From the NCBI GenBank assembly GCA_002104905.1, contig MCFE01000261.1:1-64000 (forward strand): DNA of 64,000 bases, read 5' to 3'. A program made the position numbers and the translations under genes. The notes beneath the pieces were generated by a model. The model made no database searches. It was not told where the DNA came from and saw only the letters and a list, made by a program, of their open reading frames with translations. Positions within the stretch are counted from its first letter, which is position 1; each line of letters starts with the position of its first letter. The DNA is from Basidiobolus meristosporus CBS 931.73. Its lineage: Eukaryota > Basidiobolomycota > Basidiobolomycetes > Basidiobolales > Basidiobolaceae. This document shows, piece after piece, positions 36,206 to 48,471 of the stretch.

Positions 36206-38400
36206 CGAAAGTCCTATCGGCCGATGGGAATCTAGTGCAGCATTGGTGCCAAGCTCAAGGGCCTAACATGCATAGAAGCAAATTCTACCATTGTGATTTG
36301 CATGAGTGTGGTGCGGAAGAGCTGATAGAGGACATTCCAGCTCGGTTTGCTCATTAAGGAATATGTATGGATACATGAGTGATTAAGGTGGTTAATGAGC
36401 AATGAGGCTCAAAATTATCTATACGCCGAGATAGGAAACTGTTTCATTCCCTGAATCAATATATCCAAATTGTCATTTGAAACCTTTGATTGTTAGCTCC
36501 AAATATACTGACCAGTCATCCTGTGCTAAATGGGCATGACCAATCACGTTCAGGAGGCATCGCTGCCGTGTAGCAGGAATATCTGCTTAATAGAACCTTC
36601 CTAGGGGTAAGGCTATCCTATTTGCTAGCGACTTGTACAATGTCAAATTCCCGGGCATGTTGCTTGGATCTAATAGAACATTCCACCCAAACCTCAGCGA
36701 CTGTACCTGCCTACCCCTCATACGCTTTTAAGGCAATTGTGTTTTGTCACTCTATTTTCTACATTAGTCGAGTTCGTTAGATCTCCGCAGCTCGAAAATC
36801 AACTAGTATCGGCCCATTTCAATCGTTTAGCATCAATGGTATTTTTGTGATAGATAATCTAGATGGGCTTATCTTAGAGAGGCAGGTTGGTCTGCCTCTT
36901 CTTGCTCATCGCGGGAATGCTTCGTGCCACATTACCCTTGGCACTCGATATCCCTGCTCCCTCGGATTGCTTGCCTATCTTCGATAGGAGCCAGCCTCTT
37001 CCGCTGCTGAAACAGTCAAGCGATAGAGCACCCTAGCCGAGATCAGGCAATGTGATGCCAGTCACACTCTGTACTGGCGTCAGATGATTGTATGCGCTGC
37101 ATGCTAGAGCCTTGCATCCATATGGCTTTCGGATGGTGATTGCTGGCACTAGATCAGGCGACTAGGGGAAAGATACCATATCAATGCTGAGCGTGGGATA
37201 TTCGAGTGCAGGTGTTTTATTTAGTGCCCTTAATTGCGTTATGCCAATCAGAATGCTTGCCGGAGAGGCCGTTGCACCGACTACCGGCTAGATTTTTCAA
37301 ATATCCCAGCGACGATAAGCTTATCTTCACTACAATGGCGGATGACATGAACGCAGCTGATATGACCAACCCTACTCTCATAATACTGGTAAAATAGATA
37401 AGTCATTGTCAAAAATCACCTGAGATCTGTATATATTTTAGAATACGCATGGAAGGAATCGAATACAAAAAGAGAAACGATTACTTCTAAACAGAAGGAG
37501 CAACAGGATATGTGACCGGAAATTATTAAGAGTGTTCTATAGTAAACAACATATATCGCACGTCACGAGCTTTAAGCAGATTCTTTTCGCCTTTATTCTT
37601 CCACCGGCCATATTTATCCTTATGTGTCTATTTACTCCTGACCGTTGCCTCATAATTATACGCATTATCAATAGGTTTAAATGGGAAATCTGATCAATAT
37701 GGCAATTGCACCCTTCGAGTACGCATTGTATAAGACTATGATCTGATTGCATTCCTAGATAAATCCCCATTAAATGAGATTCTTTGCATAGATAGTATGA
37801 TGATTCGTCATCAATACGGGTCTTCAAAAGTCCCTAGAATGAAACGTGGTTTGTGATGTAGAGGCAATGGGAAATTCATTTGCTAGAGGGAGGTTGCTTG
37901 ATTAGGTTACTGGTTTGGCATCGGGTTCTTGCGAACAGGTAGTTGTTCCCATTAAACCAATGTTGATAGCTAGATCTATTCGATTTTTGTGGCACTACGA
38001 ATCAGTGATCATTTCTGTAATGTAATTTCTATTTCCATTTACTCTACTTTGTCATATGAAATATCCAATCGTAGCGGAGTGATAATCAAGGCTGGTCATT
38101 ATGGGTAGGATCCAACGTGATCACACACCTGAACTGGTGAATCTATGCATTGATTTTGTATATAAGCTACATACTGCGCTGGTGTAGCTCTTCAACTCAC
38201 TTCAATTGTTCATCTGACAAATATCCATTCAGCCAACTGAATTATTTGTAGAGAATACCCTTTAGCATCTCCATTCATTTTCTTGTAGTCCTCCGTCTGT
38301 CGCCTCACATCTAACCGGATCGCTATATCTCAGGTCTTTTGGGCCTTTGACTTCCGCATAATTTCAACCTTCCCTAAATTCCAGGCCACGATTTTAAAAC

Positions 38401-40136
38401 TTGAAATATTCAGACCTCCCAACATCCGATGCATCGGAGGCCTATTCAATCTATAAATCCACTGATAGTCACAAATCGCTCATCTTCTCTGTACCATTTC
38501 GGGGATCCACCTCTAAAAACTCTGCGACACTCTTAGAACGCTCTGCGAAGCTAAAGGAACTAATGAATTTACCCAACGTGCCCGTTATTTCCTTGCTTGA
38601 TCAAGACAACAGAGTGCTCTCTGATCCAGCCACCTTCAAGGCTAAGGTCGCATCCAGCGAAACATGCAACTGTCTTGTACCTGCTACCTCGACGGTGAAG
38701 AGTCCGCCTGGCAAGAGCTTTGTCTGTAACACATGTGGTTGGTACCTTCCAAGCCCGTGAGCATTTATTTTTTCGTTGCTAAATTTCTAGAGCTAGGTGG
38801 TTACTTGAACTCGCGTAATTCTCTTTCGAAAGCATCGAACTCTGCCGACAGTTCCAAGGATAGTAGCTCCGATACTGACACCTCTACTGCAAGAGAGGAT
38901 GTAAGCCATGGTAGTGCTAATGGTAATGAAGCCACACCACTACCTGATGGTGTAAAGTCTTCGCTTTCGTGCGCTAATTGCGCCACAAATGCCACACCAC
39001 TATGGCGAAGAGATGAAGCGGGTGCTACCATTTGTAATGCGTGTGGTAAGCTTTTGAATTTGATGAAGATATTGCTGTTTCAATCTTAAACTAAGGAAAG
39101 CCCATTGGAATGACTAGGTCTTTATTTTAAATTACATGGTGTACATCGTCCAATTAGCATGAAGAAAAGTGTCATCAAACGTCGCAAGCGTGCCTCGAAT
39201 ACGATGACCCGTGGAAATGATCGATCTAACGAGAGTAACAACCCTCCAAACGGTGTCAAACATCTTGACTATCATGGCGGTCCCCAGATAGAATCCCGTG
39301 CTTGCGACTATTCTAAATTGTTTACATTCAAACACCATGGCCCCATTGTGGAATCCGGCCGTCATCGAGCTGATTCTTATCAAGATGGTATGCGTCTGAA
39401 ATCGGCTGTAGAGAGTGCCAACCCTCGCGCTTTCGGGGAAAAGCGATTGCAAACATATTATGCCGACGCGGAAAGTGGTAAACACCGTCGGATATCGGAT
39501 AGTCAAGTTGACCTGAGGCCTTGGTCTACCTCACCTCTACCGGAGCGTGTTCAGCCGTCGCCAGTTTTTACGTCATATTCACTCCCTTCTCCGACGCACA
39601 TTTCATCGACGAGAGACTCTCATTCGATGTCCCCTCGCCGGCTAAGCGAAGAACGTACTGTGTATATGCCTCCCGTAACGCATCCAGATCCGACCAACCG
39701 CCACCTTCCTTCATTGCCACCCATCAACATTACAGCTAGCAGCAATGCGCCGAGTATCTTCAATGATCGGCGGAAGCAGAAAGACGTCGACTTTTTACCA
39801 CCCATTTCCGAGTTTGGCTCCTCCATGTTGACTGGAGACTGCTTGACGTCATCACACAAGCATAATATCAACCACACTCCAAAAAGTCAGTGGGAGATGT
39901 CTCCGTTAAAACCGATTTTGGAGCTTTCTGGCGATTCGAACAAGAATTCGATATCCCTTGATCCCACTAGGCTCGTAGCCTACCATTCACATAGAGGACA
40001 TAGTAAAGATATCTCCATCTTTTCAGACCCCATCTTGCATTCGCTGACTTCGAAGCCGATGAGAAGTCAAGAGAGAAACATGGGCTCTACCATCATGCTG
40101 GCACCAATTCAAAACTTATTCTCGGTTGTCGATTGA
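38401..40136 (+). CDS. GATA factor of the SREA/Fep1/Urbs1 iron-regulator type (5' end unresolved)
   Basis: Exons ?-38737, 38797-39045 and 39118-40136. The intact finger is CANC-17 residues-CNAC ([17 protein letters not shown] between), followed by [17 protein letters not shown] and VIKRRKRAS, the extended basic tail of SREA/Fep1 second fingers. A first finger is present but decayed: C-x-C-17 residues-CNTC, then GGYLNSRN where CNACGLYLKARN is usual; PLWRR is gone. The Cys-rich spacer normally between the fingers is absent and replaced by Ser/Asp-rich sequence. No in-frame ATG precedes 38562 and the frame opens after a stop at 38395-38397, so a 5' exon is probably missed (possible acceptor at 38413). 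Known: this family represses iron uptake when iron is ample. Confidence 0.82.
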
Positions 40137-40637
40137 TAGCAGACCCATCCAAAGATATTCCCATGCTCACCACTCAAGTGGTGATTTGATTTTATGTAAC
40201 TTTGTCCATTTTGTTATTCCACGGTTCCTTCCTTATTTTGCTGTAAGAATATTGTATTTTCGTTTTTGGTCGAGCAACCTCGTTCACACTATTCTCGATA
40301 TAAATTTCATATAGAGTTGTCTCAAGTCAGATCATCCCATTTGATGGTTTCTGGATTTTCGTGTCCCAATATATCGTAGTTCGACTTTAATGGATCGATC
40401 ATCAAGGGAACAGACTGGTCATGCGTGTTATTACTACTATATGGAGGGCACCATATTGTAGATATATCATATGAACAAGCCGCAACGGATTGTTCATGCG
40501 AGAATAGAGTTGAGGGCGGATTGAATTTCGTGACGTAGTCACTTGGAGTAGATCTGGTTTCTGTGTTGGCAGGGTATGCGAAAGAACTAACGGTTTGGAA
40601 TGGGAGCCTTGTCATGTCTACGCCACTTTGTCATGGG
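40137..40637. other. 3' intergenic between convergent GATA factor and mitochondrial carrier
   Basis: About 500 bp. A 97-codon minus frame (40322-40615) has no recognised motif. No other feature seen. Confidence 0.45.
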
Positions 40638-41868
40638 CTATACAGTGCATGTCCGCAAGCATCCCTGCTCCATTAGCACCAACGCCTGCTCATATACAAC
40701 AAACATTCCACTCGATTGCAGGGCGGTCCAAAAGGCACGTGGTCCGATTCCGCGAAATAGCCCCTTGATCCCTTGCTGACGGTAATTTCAAATTAGACCG
40801 TTAACAATCCCCGAATAGAACTTTTGAGGTACTCCTTTCTTGGAAAGGGGCAGAGGGATTGACTTGTATTTGCAGCAGAGTCTTCACCACATCTAGGGAC
40901 GTGGTGATTGCCCCAGCGGCGCCACCGGCCAAAGAGCCGATCCCGATTTCAACCGGCAGCGTGAGTGGCTTCTTTTCATCTGCTCGTCTGTCCAAGGATG
41001 CCGCTTTGAGTTTCTTATAAAATGCGAAATGTAACGAGGAAAATGGAACGTCTCTAAGAATGGCCGCTCGGAACCCATTGTAGAAAGCGCCAAACCCATC
41101 GTATTTAACGATCATCTGCAGAGCGAGTGGTGAATTTCCGTAATTGTAGCCGCTTACACAATTCGGGTTGTTATGTCTCCCTTGAAGTTGCGTGCGGGTT
41201 TCCGGAACCTAGTCAGATCTGAAAAATTGTTCGATGCTTGCAAATGGGCTATAGGCGATGATGGCCTTACCTCCGACGGAACATATATTACTGAGGCAGC
41301 CAGATCGCAAATGGCACCTGCATGACTACATCATTAGGAAAGTAGCCTAGAAATACCGGAGACGTGATGTCAGGTGAGCGACACTATCAATATTTTTCTT
41401 CTCAATGCAGCTTCTTTGCACAAACTCATATGTCCCGAAATAGACGGTCGTTCCGGGAACTAACAAGCGGCATCAGTACGTACTGAGTGTTTGAAGTCTA
41501 TGTATTCAAAGGCATACCAGAGCCGGTCATGACTGGACCAATTCCACTATAAAGGCCTCGGGCCATCCCTTCTTCTCGCAATATTGTTTGGTACGCATGG
41601 AGCATATTTCCATATTTTGGTGGAAAGGATTGGTCTTGAAGCCTCGTTTTGACGGTATCAACGCTTTCTCCAGAGAAAATATCAGACGTGGTTTGTTGCC
41701 ATCAATGTGAATGTGGTTACCTATGCATGCTAAAATCGGCAATACTTCCGTCCAAACCTCTACCCAATAGCACCTATGGGATCAATTTATGAAGAGTAAG
41801 GAGGCGTTTGTGCGGGTAAGAGTGCATGGAAAAAATACATCGACGTATGGATGATTGGGGTTGTGCAT
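40638..41868 (-). CDS. Mitochondrial carrier (SLC25), Mme1/YMR166C-like
   Basis: Minus-strand exons 41839-41868, 41721-41773, 41518-41663, 41364-41459, 41271-41317, 40822-41208 and 40638-40775 give 298 residues. Carrier signatures: IADFSMHSVDTVKTRLQ (first repeat, with Ser in place of the usual Pro, as I recall for YMR166C), YVPSEVPETRTQLQGR (second) and TSLDVVKTLLQIQV (third). Also GLYSGIGPVM, YFGTYEF, FYNGFRAAILRDVPFSSLHF and LFRGIGPRAFW. Six helices of the inner membrane are expected. Known: yeast Mme1 (YMR166C) is reported to affect mitochondrial magnesium export; substrate here is unproven. Three introns are only 46-58 nt, and the segment before the last exon is shorter than usual, so that junction is the least certain. 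Confidence 0.88.
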
Positions 41869-42508
41869 GTTAGCAGTCGATTGAGTTACTTGTATGGGTA
41901 TTACAACGAGCTCGGAAGTTCAGTAATTGGGTGACGAAAGTCGTTGCAGCGGGGCTAGTGAGCACGGCGAAAGAAATTCGAGGGCACTTTAAGGATTGGT
42001 CTCTGCCGTCAATATTCGGGAATCTAATTGTACCCTTATAGCTGGAAATTGTTTATTATTGACTTCCTGTGTGGACTCTACAAGTGGTGCATATATTCGG
42101 TGGGATTCTATGCCAATCTTTCCCAAGGAAAATGCGGGTTACAATCGTTATCATTACGGGAACATGATGATTTTCCGCAGTGGCAGCATGTCGGCTTCAT
42201 TTCGTATGTCAGACAATCAGTAATTTGATAGTAACAAATACGCCATGCTTGGATTGGTAGTCGGAACGAGATGGTCAAGAAGAATAGGCTTTATACACAA
42301 TGCAGTCAGATAGATGGGGATTATTTACGCATTTACTAGAATTCAGTGTATTCGAATACATGGGCGATCTCATGAATCGTTGGACTGGGGTCGGATCAAT
42401 TGAGACGCATCTCACTACCACCCGAAAATCCCGTGTCCCTAAGCAATCTGAACATGGTCAGCAATTCCGAATTTGTATTTACAAGACGACAGTTGCCTGG
42501 TGCGAATC
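41869..42508. other. Intergenic upstream of the carrier gene
   Basis: About 640 bp between the carrier start and the 3' end of the unknown membrane protein. No recognisable feature. Confidence 0.45.
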
Positions 42509-43174
42509 TTAATTTGTCCCGGCGTTGATATCCTTTCTAAATGACTCTATCAGTGTGACCGGCAACTTGGCATATTTGGGAAAGCCTGGGTAATCGCCCT
42601 CGGGGAAGAGAACTCCCTTGACCAGTGTGGGGTGTTCACCTGCTCGGAAGTATGTCTGTGCGGTCTTGAAGACTTTCTCGTTCTCAAGCTTGTTTTGGAT
42701 ATTGGTCAGTGTACCGGCGGCTAGCCAAATGCGTCTACGGAATTCCTCGCTGGGAAGGCAATGCTCTGGAAAATCATGAAGGTATTCCTCCTCCATTGCC
42801 AGAAAGTTAGGGGTGTGAAGGGTTGTTCCGTATTTCTCCGACTGGGTCAAAGGGAGCGCCATGGCGAATAGGCTCAGTTTCGGGTCCTTTGGACAACCAG
42901 ATGTGCTGTCTACCAAATCCGCCGCTTCCTCCGGGGATACCTCCTCACTATGGATATACATCTTACCCGTCCACACAGCTGAGTTCATGGCACCGGAAGC
43001 AACCTCCTGGGATGGCATGACAATATCGGAGGCGAGGTTTATCGCATCTTTATGATCGATGTAAAAAGCGTAGATCAGTGTGAATAGGACAATGACGGGC
43101 GCGACTGAGTATACAATGTTAACGAGGCTGTTGCCGTTGGAGCGATGGTGAGTGTTTCTAGCCGTAGTGGACAT
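42509..43174 (-). CDS. Unknown single-pass membrane protein
   Basis: Uninterrupted minus-strand frame; the ATG at 43174 (MSTTARNTHHRSNGNS) gives 221 residues, and the frame stays open 27 codons further upstream without a better start. One hydrophobic helix near the N-terminus (VNIVYSVAPVIVLFTLIYAF, about residues 20-39) is followed by a soluble domain with FLAMEEEYLHDFPEHCLPSE, a basic-acidic helix (FRRRIWLAAGTLTNIQNKLE) and GVLFPEGDYPGFPKYAKLP. No family recognised. The topology suggests a signal-anchored protein. Neither neighbour suggests a function. Intron-free, unlike nearly all other genes here. Confidence 0.7.
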   Translation of the reverse strand: MSTTARNTHHRSNGNSLVNIVYSVAPVIVLFTLIYAFYIDHKDAINLASDIVMPSQEVASGAMNSAVWTGKMYIHSEEVSPEEAADLVDSTSGCPKDPKLSLFAMALPLTQSEKYGTTLHTPNFLAMEEEYLHDFPEHCLPSEEFRRRIWLAAGTLTNIQNKLENEKVFKTAQTYFRAGEHPTLVKGVLFPEGDYPGFPKYAKLPVTLIESFRKDINAGTN

Positions 43175-44182
43175 GGTTTGGACGATTAGGTTGGAGGAAC
43201 AATTGCTGGGGATATTGAAGGCCGCTGAGCAATTTATATTGCGAAAAAGACACACGTCACGCCGAAGTCGAGTTGATTGGTAAGATGATAGAGTGATCTA
43301 GCTAAGCCATTTATACGCTCTGCTGGATTTCTAGATGATATTGAGTGAATCACTTGAGGTCTATAGAGTCAAGTGCTGTAATATGTACGTGATTTTTCGT
43401 ACACACAGCAAACATGCAGTCCGTCAACATATGCTTGCAAAGGGTGGTGACGTATCATGGAGCACGACTAGCAACGTAAGAATCCCCTGGATGAATCGGA
43501 TCTGGCAGGCTGTATCCTATTAGATCTCCGCATTTGGGAAACCATATGCTGAGAATTGTATGATTCAGGCCGAATATAAAAGGGAACATGAATATTCAAT
43601 CCCATTTCATTGAAAGATCAATACCCATTGACGTATTTGTCCATTTAGACATTTCGGTATTCTCCTGATTACTTGTACCAGTGCATAGCAAGGAGGCGAT
43701 TCGTATGGTGTAGCGTCATGCCACAATCACTGATCACGACTTGTCATCAGATTAGCGGGTGAGGCTGATGGCCTTATGCTTGCAAGCACACATTAGCCCC
43801 GGTTCCCTTGTAGGGCAGAATAGTCGGGGGCTAGTTCGCCATGTAGCCCGGTCTACAATAGATGATATGTCCTTTTTCAGGGCCGATATGGCAAGCGCGG
43901 AATGTCTAAAAATCGACTTCTCTGATGTATTTCGGACTCCGACTGATACGGATCACCCTAGTGGAAAGCAACGCCAGCGTAGAATCCCCAAGATCAACCT
44001 CCGCCATACCCATTTGCCCCATTGCTCCATATCTGGCGTCGGTTGCCAGCCTTAAAAGTACTCTGGCCATCAAGCTTAATTCCAATTTATTTATTTCATA
44101 CACATTCCAACGTTTCTATCATAAAGTATATATTCTTGGTTACATATCGATATACTGGTATCATGAGATAGCTCAGGCCTGT
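43175..44182. other. Intergenic
   Basis: About 1 kb between two minus-strand genes, including the promoter of the unknown membrane protein. Overlapping open frames at 43759-44103 on both strands have no domain. Confidence 0.45.
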
Positions 44183-44696
44183 CTATGCTTGCGATATGCC
44201 TATTACTCTCCTACACTCGGAACACCTATGCACCTTGTCCAAACAGGCGCGCGTGACGAATGGCAACCAGAAGCAAGGCCAACAGATAAAGCATAGCAAG
44301 ACCGACCAGCAGGTCGCTTCCAAGGCTACAAATACATGTGGTTACCGGCCGCACAAGTGGTTTAAGCGGTATCTCAAGTCACTTACATGGAATATAGTCC
44401 ACCTCCGAATTCACGACTTTCTGACAGTATGGACAGTAAATCTGAATTGGTGAATCGATTGGGATAACAATGACATCATGCTCACAAGGTCTATGCTGTG
44501 CATGAATATTGGGCATGATATATCTTCGATATGGGTTGTCCTCCGTCGCCTGGTAAGTGGGTGGCTCACCCTCAGCAGTGCCTTCATTCCTAGCTTGTTC
44601 GGTAGGAATAGCGTCCGGTACACTGGGCTCGGGCATTGCTGTGTCTGGTTTGGGGGTGGGTTGAGCGGGCTCTGCAGGAAGTTTGTTATCTGACAT
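44183..44696 (-). CDS. LITAF-domain protein (membrane-associated zinc-binding domain)
   Basis: Minus-strand exons 44387-44696 and 44183-44325 give 150 residues. A proline-rich N-terminus (PAEPAQPTPKPDTAMPEPSV) contains EPPTYQ, a PPxY motif that could recruit WW/Nedd4-type ligases. The LITAF domain has IYCPYCQKVV (first CxxC), then CWSVLLCFICWPCFWLPFV, a Trp/Cys-rich amphipathic membrane-inserting segment, and HRCSECRRVIG (HxCxxC). Known: LITAF proteins bind zinc through the split CxxC motifs and sit on the cytosolic face of endosomes. The intron (61 nt) falls between the two halves of the zinc site, so neither exon alone shows the domain. Confidence 0.92.
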
Positions 44697-47600
44697 GGTG
44701 TTGTATTCAAGAAAAACTGTAATGACGATTGGATTAAGCACCAGATAGCCCTATTTATATGTCGAGTTCATAGTGGAAGGCCTGGGTTTACGCTTAACAC
44801 ACAAATGCAAGTGAATGCAAATATCCGGTAATTTCTTAATCCCTTCAGACCTAGATCCTATAGGTCCTTTGTAGTCATTACCATACTGATCTGTTCCAAG
44901 TGTCGGATAACCGTGGATTTTTCCCAGCTGTCCTCAAGTAGATTTATCCAGATGCAGCACCAAGCCGATTCTAATGAATTCATTAGTAGAAAAATTCCTC
45001 TGCCTTGGAGCTTGCCTTTGGGCTGAGAATTGGGATATCTGTGGATTGATGCTTCTTCCTCCATGCTTATATTAATGCACCGCAATCAAAGCCACAAATG
45101 CATCGTAGCATAAAAATCCTTTGTTAACGTACTCACTTGTGGATTAATTATGTCCACTAAAAAGGCCGGGCTGGGGTATTTAGTAAACTTTATCTCTCGA
45201 ACACCAGCCGATAGCTCAGGTGACCTTGAAGCCTCTTCACCTCAACAGGTCTACCTTGTACAATAAATCCATTAGCTGCTGGTAACAGATAATCGCTAAA
45301 ACCTCTATGAATCCAGCAGATTCTATTGAGCAAAGGTAACCAATGGTGCATCAACATTACACTAGTCGATTGTAAGCGTGTATTGATTTCCGAGTAACTA
45401 AGAACCAGGAGGCTCTCTGATCGCATTTACTGTATGGCAATCTCGGCCATATTTTTTATTACACCCTGCACATCATGTAGCGACCTTCATAATGCATACT
45501 TTGTGATACGAATCCACTCCCTACTATAGTTTGTTGAATCATCGCTTGCATTAGAAATAGAACTCGCATTCTGCATGTTTGATTCCCTCGATCATGCCCT
45601 TCCTGGATATCGGGAATGTAGGTATTGTGGGCGCTACGGGCTCAGTTGGGGCTATTATCCCTACTGGAATGTGCTCTTATAAAGATGTGCGCAGGTGGCT
45701 TCGGAGCCCTTTGTCAAGGCTTCGTTATTCTCTCCCCAACATGATAGAGAATGATGATGGCTTTGAAGTGACTTGAAGCAGAAGCCCATTGGCCGTATGG
45801 CGTTGTCAATAGAACGTGTGATCTCGAGATCAATTTAATTGAATTAGATGTTTCTGGTTCTGATTCTAGAGGCAGCAGAATGAATTACGCTCACATGCTT
45901 ATATGGCTCAATCTAATCGGCAGTTTTCTTGTACAAGTCCTGCACACGAAAATATAGTTAGAAATATTGAAATCTATTTGAGCCAATCCAAACTACTATC
46001 AATATATTCCATAACATATGCGTAACCTGTCCGCTGAAGTGAGCTTGCATGTGAAGTTCAAAAGTGTTTTGGCTACAAGTGTGATGGCTATTCGACAATG
46101 CCTTATGCGTCTACATATAGGAATACTGCAGCTGCTCAGTGGCTAGATTGTAGGATTGTTGATGTCCCTCGATTGTTGAGCATAAATTTGATAGTTTACC
46201 GTCAATGGCTTTAAGAAGGTTTGAGATCATCATGGCAGATACTGGTTAATGCTCAGAAACCCCCGTGAGGGATCTTTTTTGAGCAATGGGAGCGCCTGAG
46301 TTTGAGAAAAGTAGAACTAGCAACAGTTTTTATGCATACCATTTTGTCCTTCCAAATTTCTGTGGTTTCCCCACATAGCTATGACAGAAATCTTGCATGA
46401 AAATGGTACGAGCAGAATCGGGAGAGTAACCAGATTCCAAATCTTACCAAGATGATGGTAGCACCCTCTCTAAGAAAAAAAATTAAGAAAAGGCCAGCAG
46501 AATACCATCATAATGTCAGCTGAATTCCAACTTTCCTAAAAGTGACAACCCTCAATATCTCAGGTACTAGCTTCGTAGCAGACAAGCAGACATCCTTTCC
46601 AGGGGGAGACTAGGCCAACTAGCATTCATACCAAATTTGGTAATCAGCTGCTCATTACTTCCACCAAAAATTGCAACTGAAAATTTGGAAGCAGAAACAC
46701 CAGCAGAACACCAGCTAAAAATCCAATGAATTCCAACTTTGAGATCTTTCATAGGGACTGTTGGGCTCCTGATGTTAAACAAACACGTCATTATAGCATA
46801 GTATGCCATGCATCCATGTGGAATTGCAGAGGTTACAAGCAAGTCCATATATGCCAATATTGGAGCAGGTTCAAAGCAAGGAAATGGAAAAAACAAGAAA
46901 TCCTGGTTTTATTGGCCTACTTCATCTCATGCCAAACATGTGTTTTTAGAAGACTATATACATTGTTATCTAATCTCACGGCTGAGCCCTATGCCTCGAA
47001 GGGCATTCCCCAACTCAATCAAGCAAATGAACACATATAATGTATATTCTAACATATAGTATCACTACATCCTTTGATACACTATGAGGTGAATGGCACA
47101 ATCAAGGATTTGAATCCAAGTCTTAACACGACAAAAGTTAACCTGTGAAATTAGCACCGAGTATGAGATTTCAATAGCCCTTGAATTTTGCCTACGATAT
47201 GAGTCTCCCTACATAGGTGACGGAGTTTTGAATTGTGCATCTACTCCACTACCAGCATCAAGCGCAGGGCGTTCAAATGGGGGATGATCGTAGTGTAACC
47301 TAGGCTACACGGAGCTCTCGCAGACCAATTCAATATTAGTGCTTAAATAGTGTTTCCACTGATCACTGTTAGATGAGATATTGCCCGTTCAATGTAAGCA
47401 ATACTCTTCAGCTGAATACCCAATTGTAATTACTTGGGTATACTCCTGAAGCAGGGGTTTAGCTTAAATGGCATCTATTTATTAGTGTAGTAAAGTTTGT
47501 TTCGCTCCGCTATATTATGGTTTGGTGTGGAAGTATTTGTAGGATGTTGTTAGGTTCCAAATTTCTCGGAATGTGGGTTTCTGTACTTGTAAATATGCAA

Positions 47601-48471
47601 ATGTTGGTATGAGCTGATGTAAATTGCTGGTTTTTGTTGGAAGCTGGTATCTGGTAGAGATTCGGAGCAAGGGATTTGTCAAAATCCATTTTCGGTCAAG
47701 TTGGCGGAAAAAATCAAGTCCAAGTTCCAAACTTGGCGGATTCTTTAAGACATCACATTCCCATTGGTCCTTCACTCCCAGCCAATACCAGTGAGGAGGC
47801 TTCAGTCCACTATATTAATTATTAAATGGAGGCGAGCCACAATCTTGGTAGATTCAACGAGGATTGACGCCTTAGCTTAGTGTGTGCGTGTATCCAGATC
47901 GAATACCGCACTCTGCCTTGGGTTTCTGTGTGTCAACCGAACATGTATATCATAGCATCTTTCTCTACTAAGAGTCAACCCACTCCTTGCCCGCCATGGT
48001 GCTTATTTTATTCAACACTTGCGCAACCGCCTAGTCTCTACATGAGGTATCGGGCTGACAGTCGATGCCAAATTCGTTGAGCATAGTCAGAATCAAACAG
48101 GTGATCATTGAGGTGCAACTAATCTCTCTGATAGAGAGGGATCTGCAGACCAATCAACACATCGGATTCTTAAACAATGGATCCTAAGCTTTTCCCATAT
48201 CAGGGTCTCTTCCGTTTTTGAGGCAACACTGGCTATCCAAAAGAGGCATGGAAAGAAACGATGACTATGGCACAGTATTGACCATGTGTCCCAATCATTC
48301 GGTCACATCTTGGGAAATCTACAGAACCATTAAATGCTCGACCTTTAGGAGCTCAGACATTATGTTGGGAAGCTGGCAAAATCCGTGATTTTTTACTCCT
48401 AGTATCTTGAATAGGATACATTTAATTTATCTGAATTCCTATGTGGGTGGGGGAATTGAGAAATCCTATCT
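44697..48471. other. Long interval without supported genes
   Basis: About 3.8 kb, AT-rich, with only short open frames on both strands (largest about 109 codons, minus 46567-46896). Near 46495-46735 two stretches share the phrase AATTCCAACTTT with similar flanks, a weak internal duplication. No tRNA, rRNA or transposon motif recognised. Confidence 0.4.

Larger units (their letters stand above)
33728..38400. other. Gene-poor interval
   Basis: About 4.7 kb. Apart from two small candidate genes described separately (34592-34906 and 35864-36205), open frames are short and unrecognised. A TATA-like element (GTATATAAGC, 38157-38166) precedes the GATA factor locus. Confidence 0.4.

Noticed and set aside
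40776-40821. Premature stop in the mitochondrial carrier (VLFGDC then stop)
   Set aside because: It lies inside a plausible 46-nt intron; the downstream exon carries the normal carrier C-terminus. Residual doubt is noted in the gene entry.
47085-47140. GGATTTGAATCCAAG resembling a tRNA T-arm (possible SINE)
   Set aside because: No A-box or acceptor-stem pairing could be found at proper spacing, so a tRNA or SINE call is not supported.
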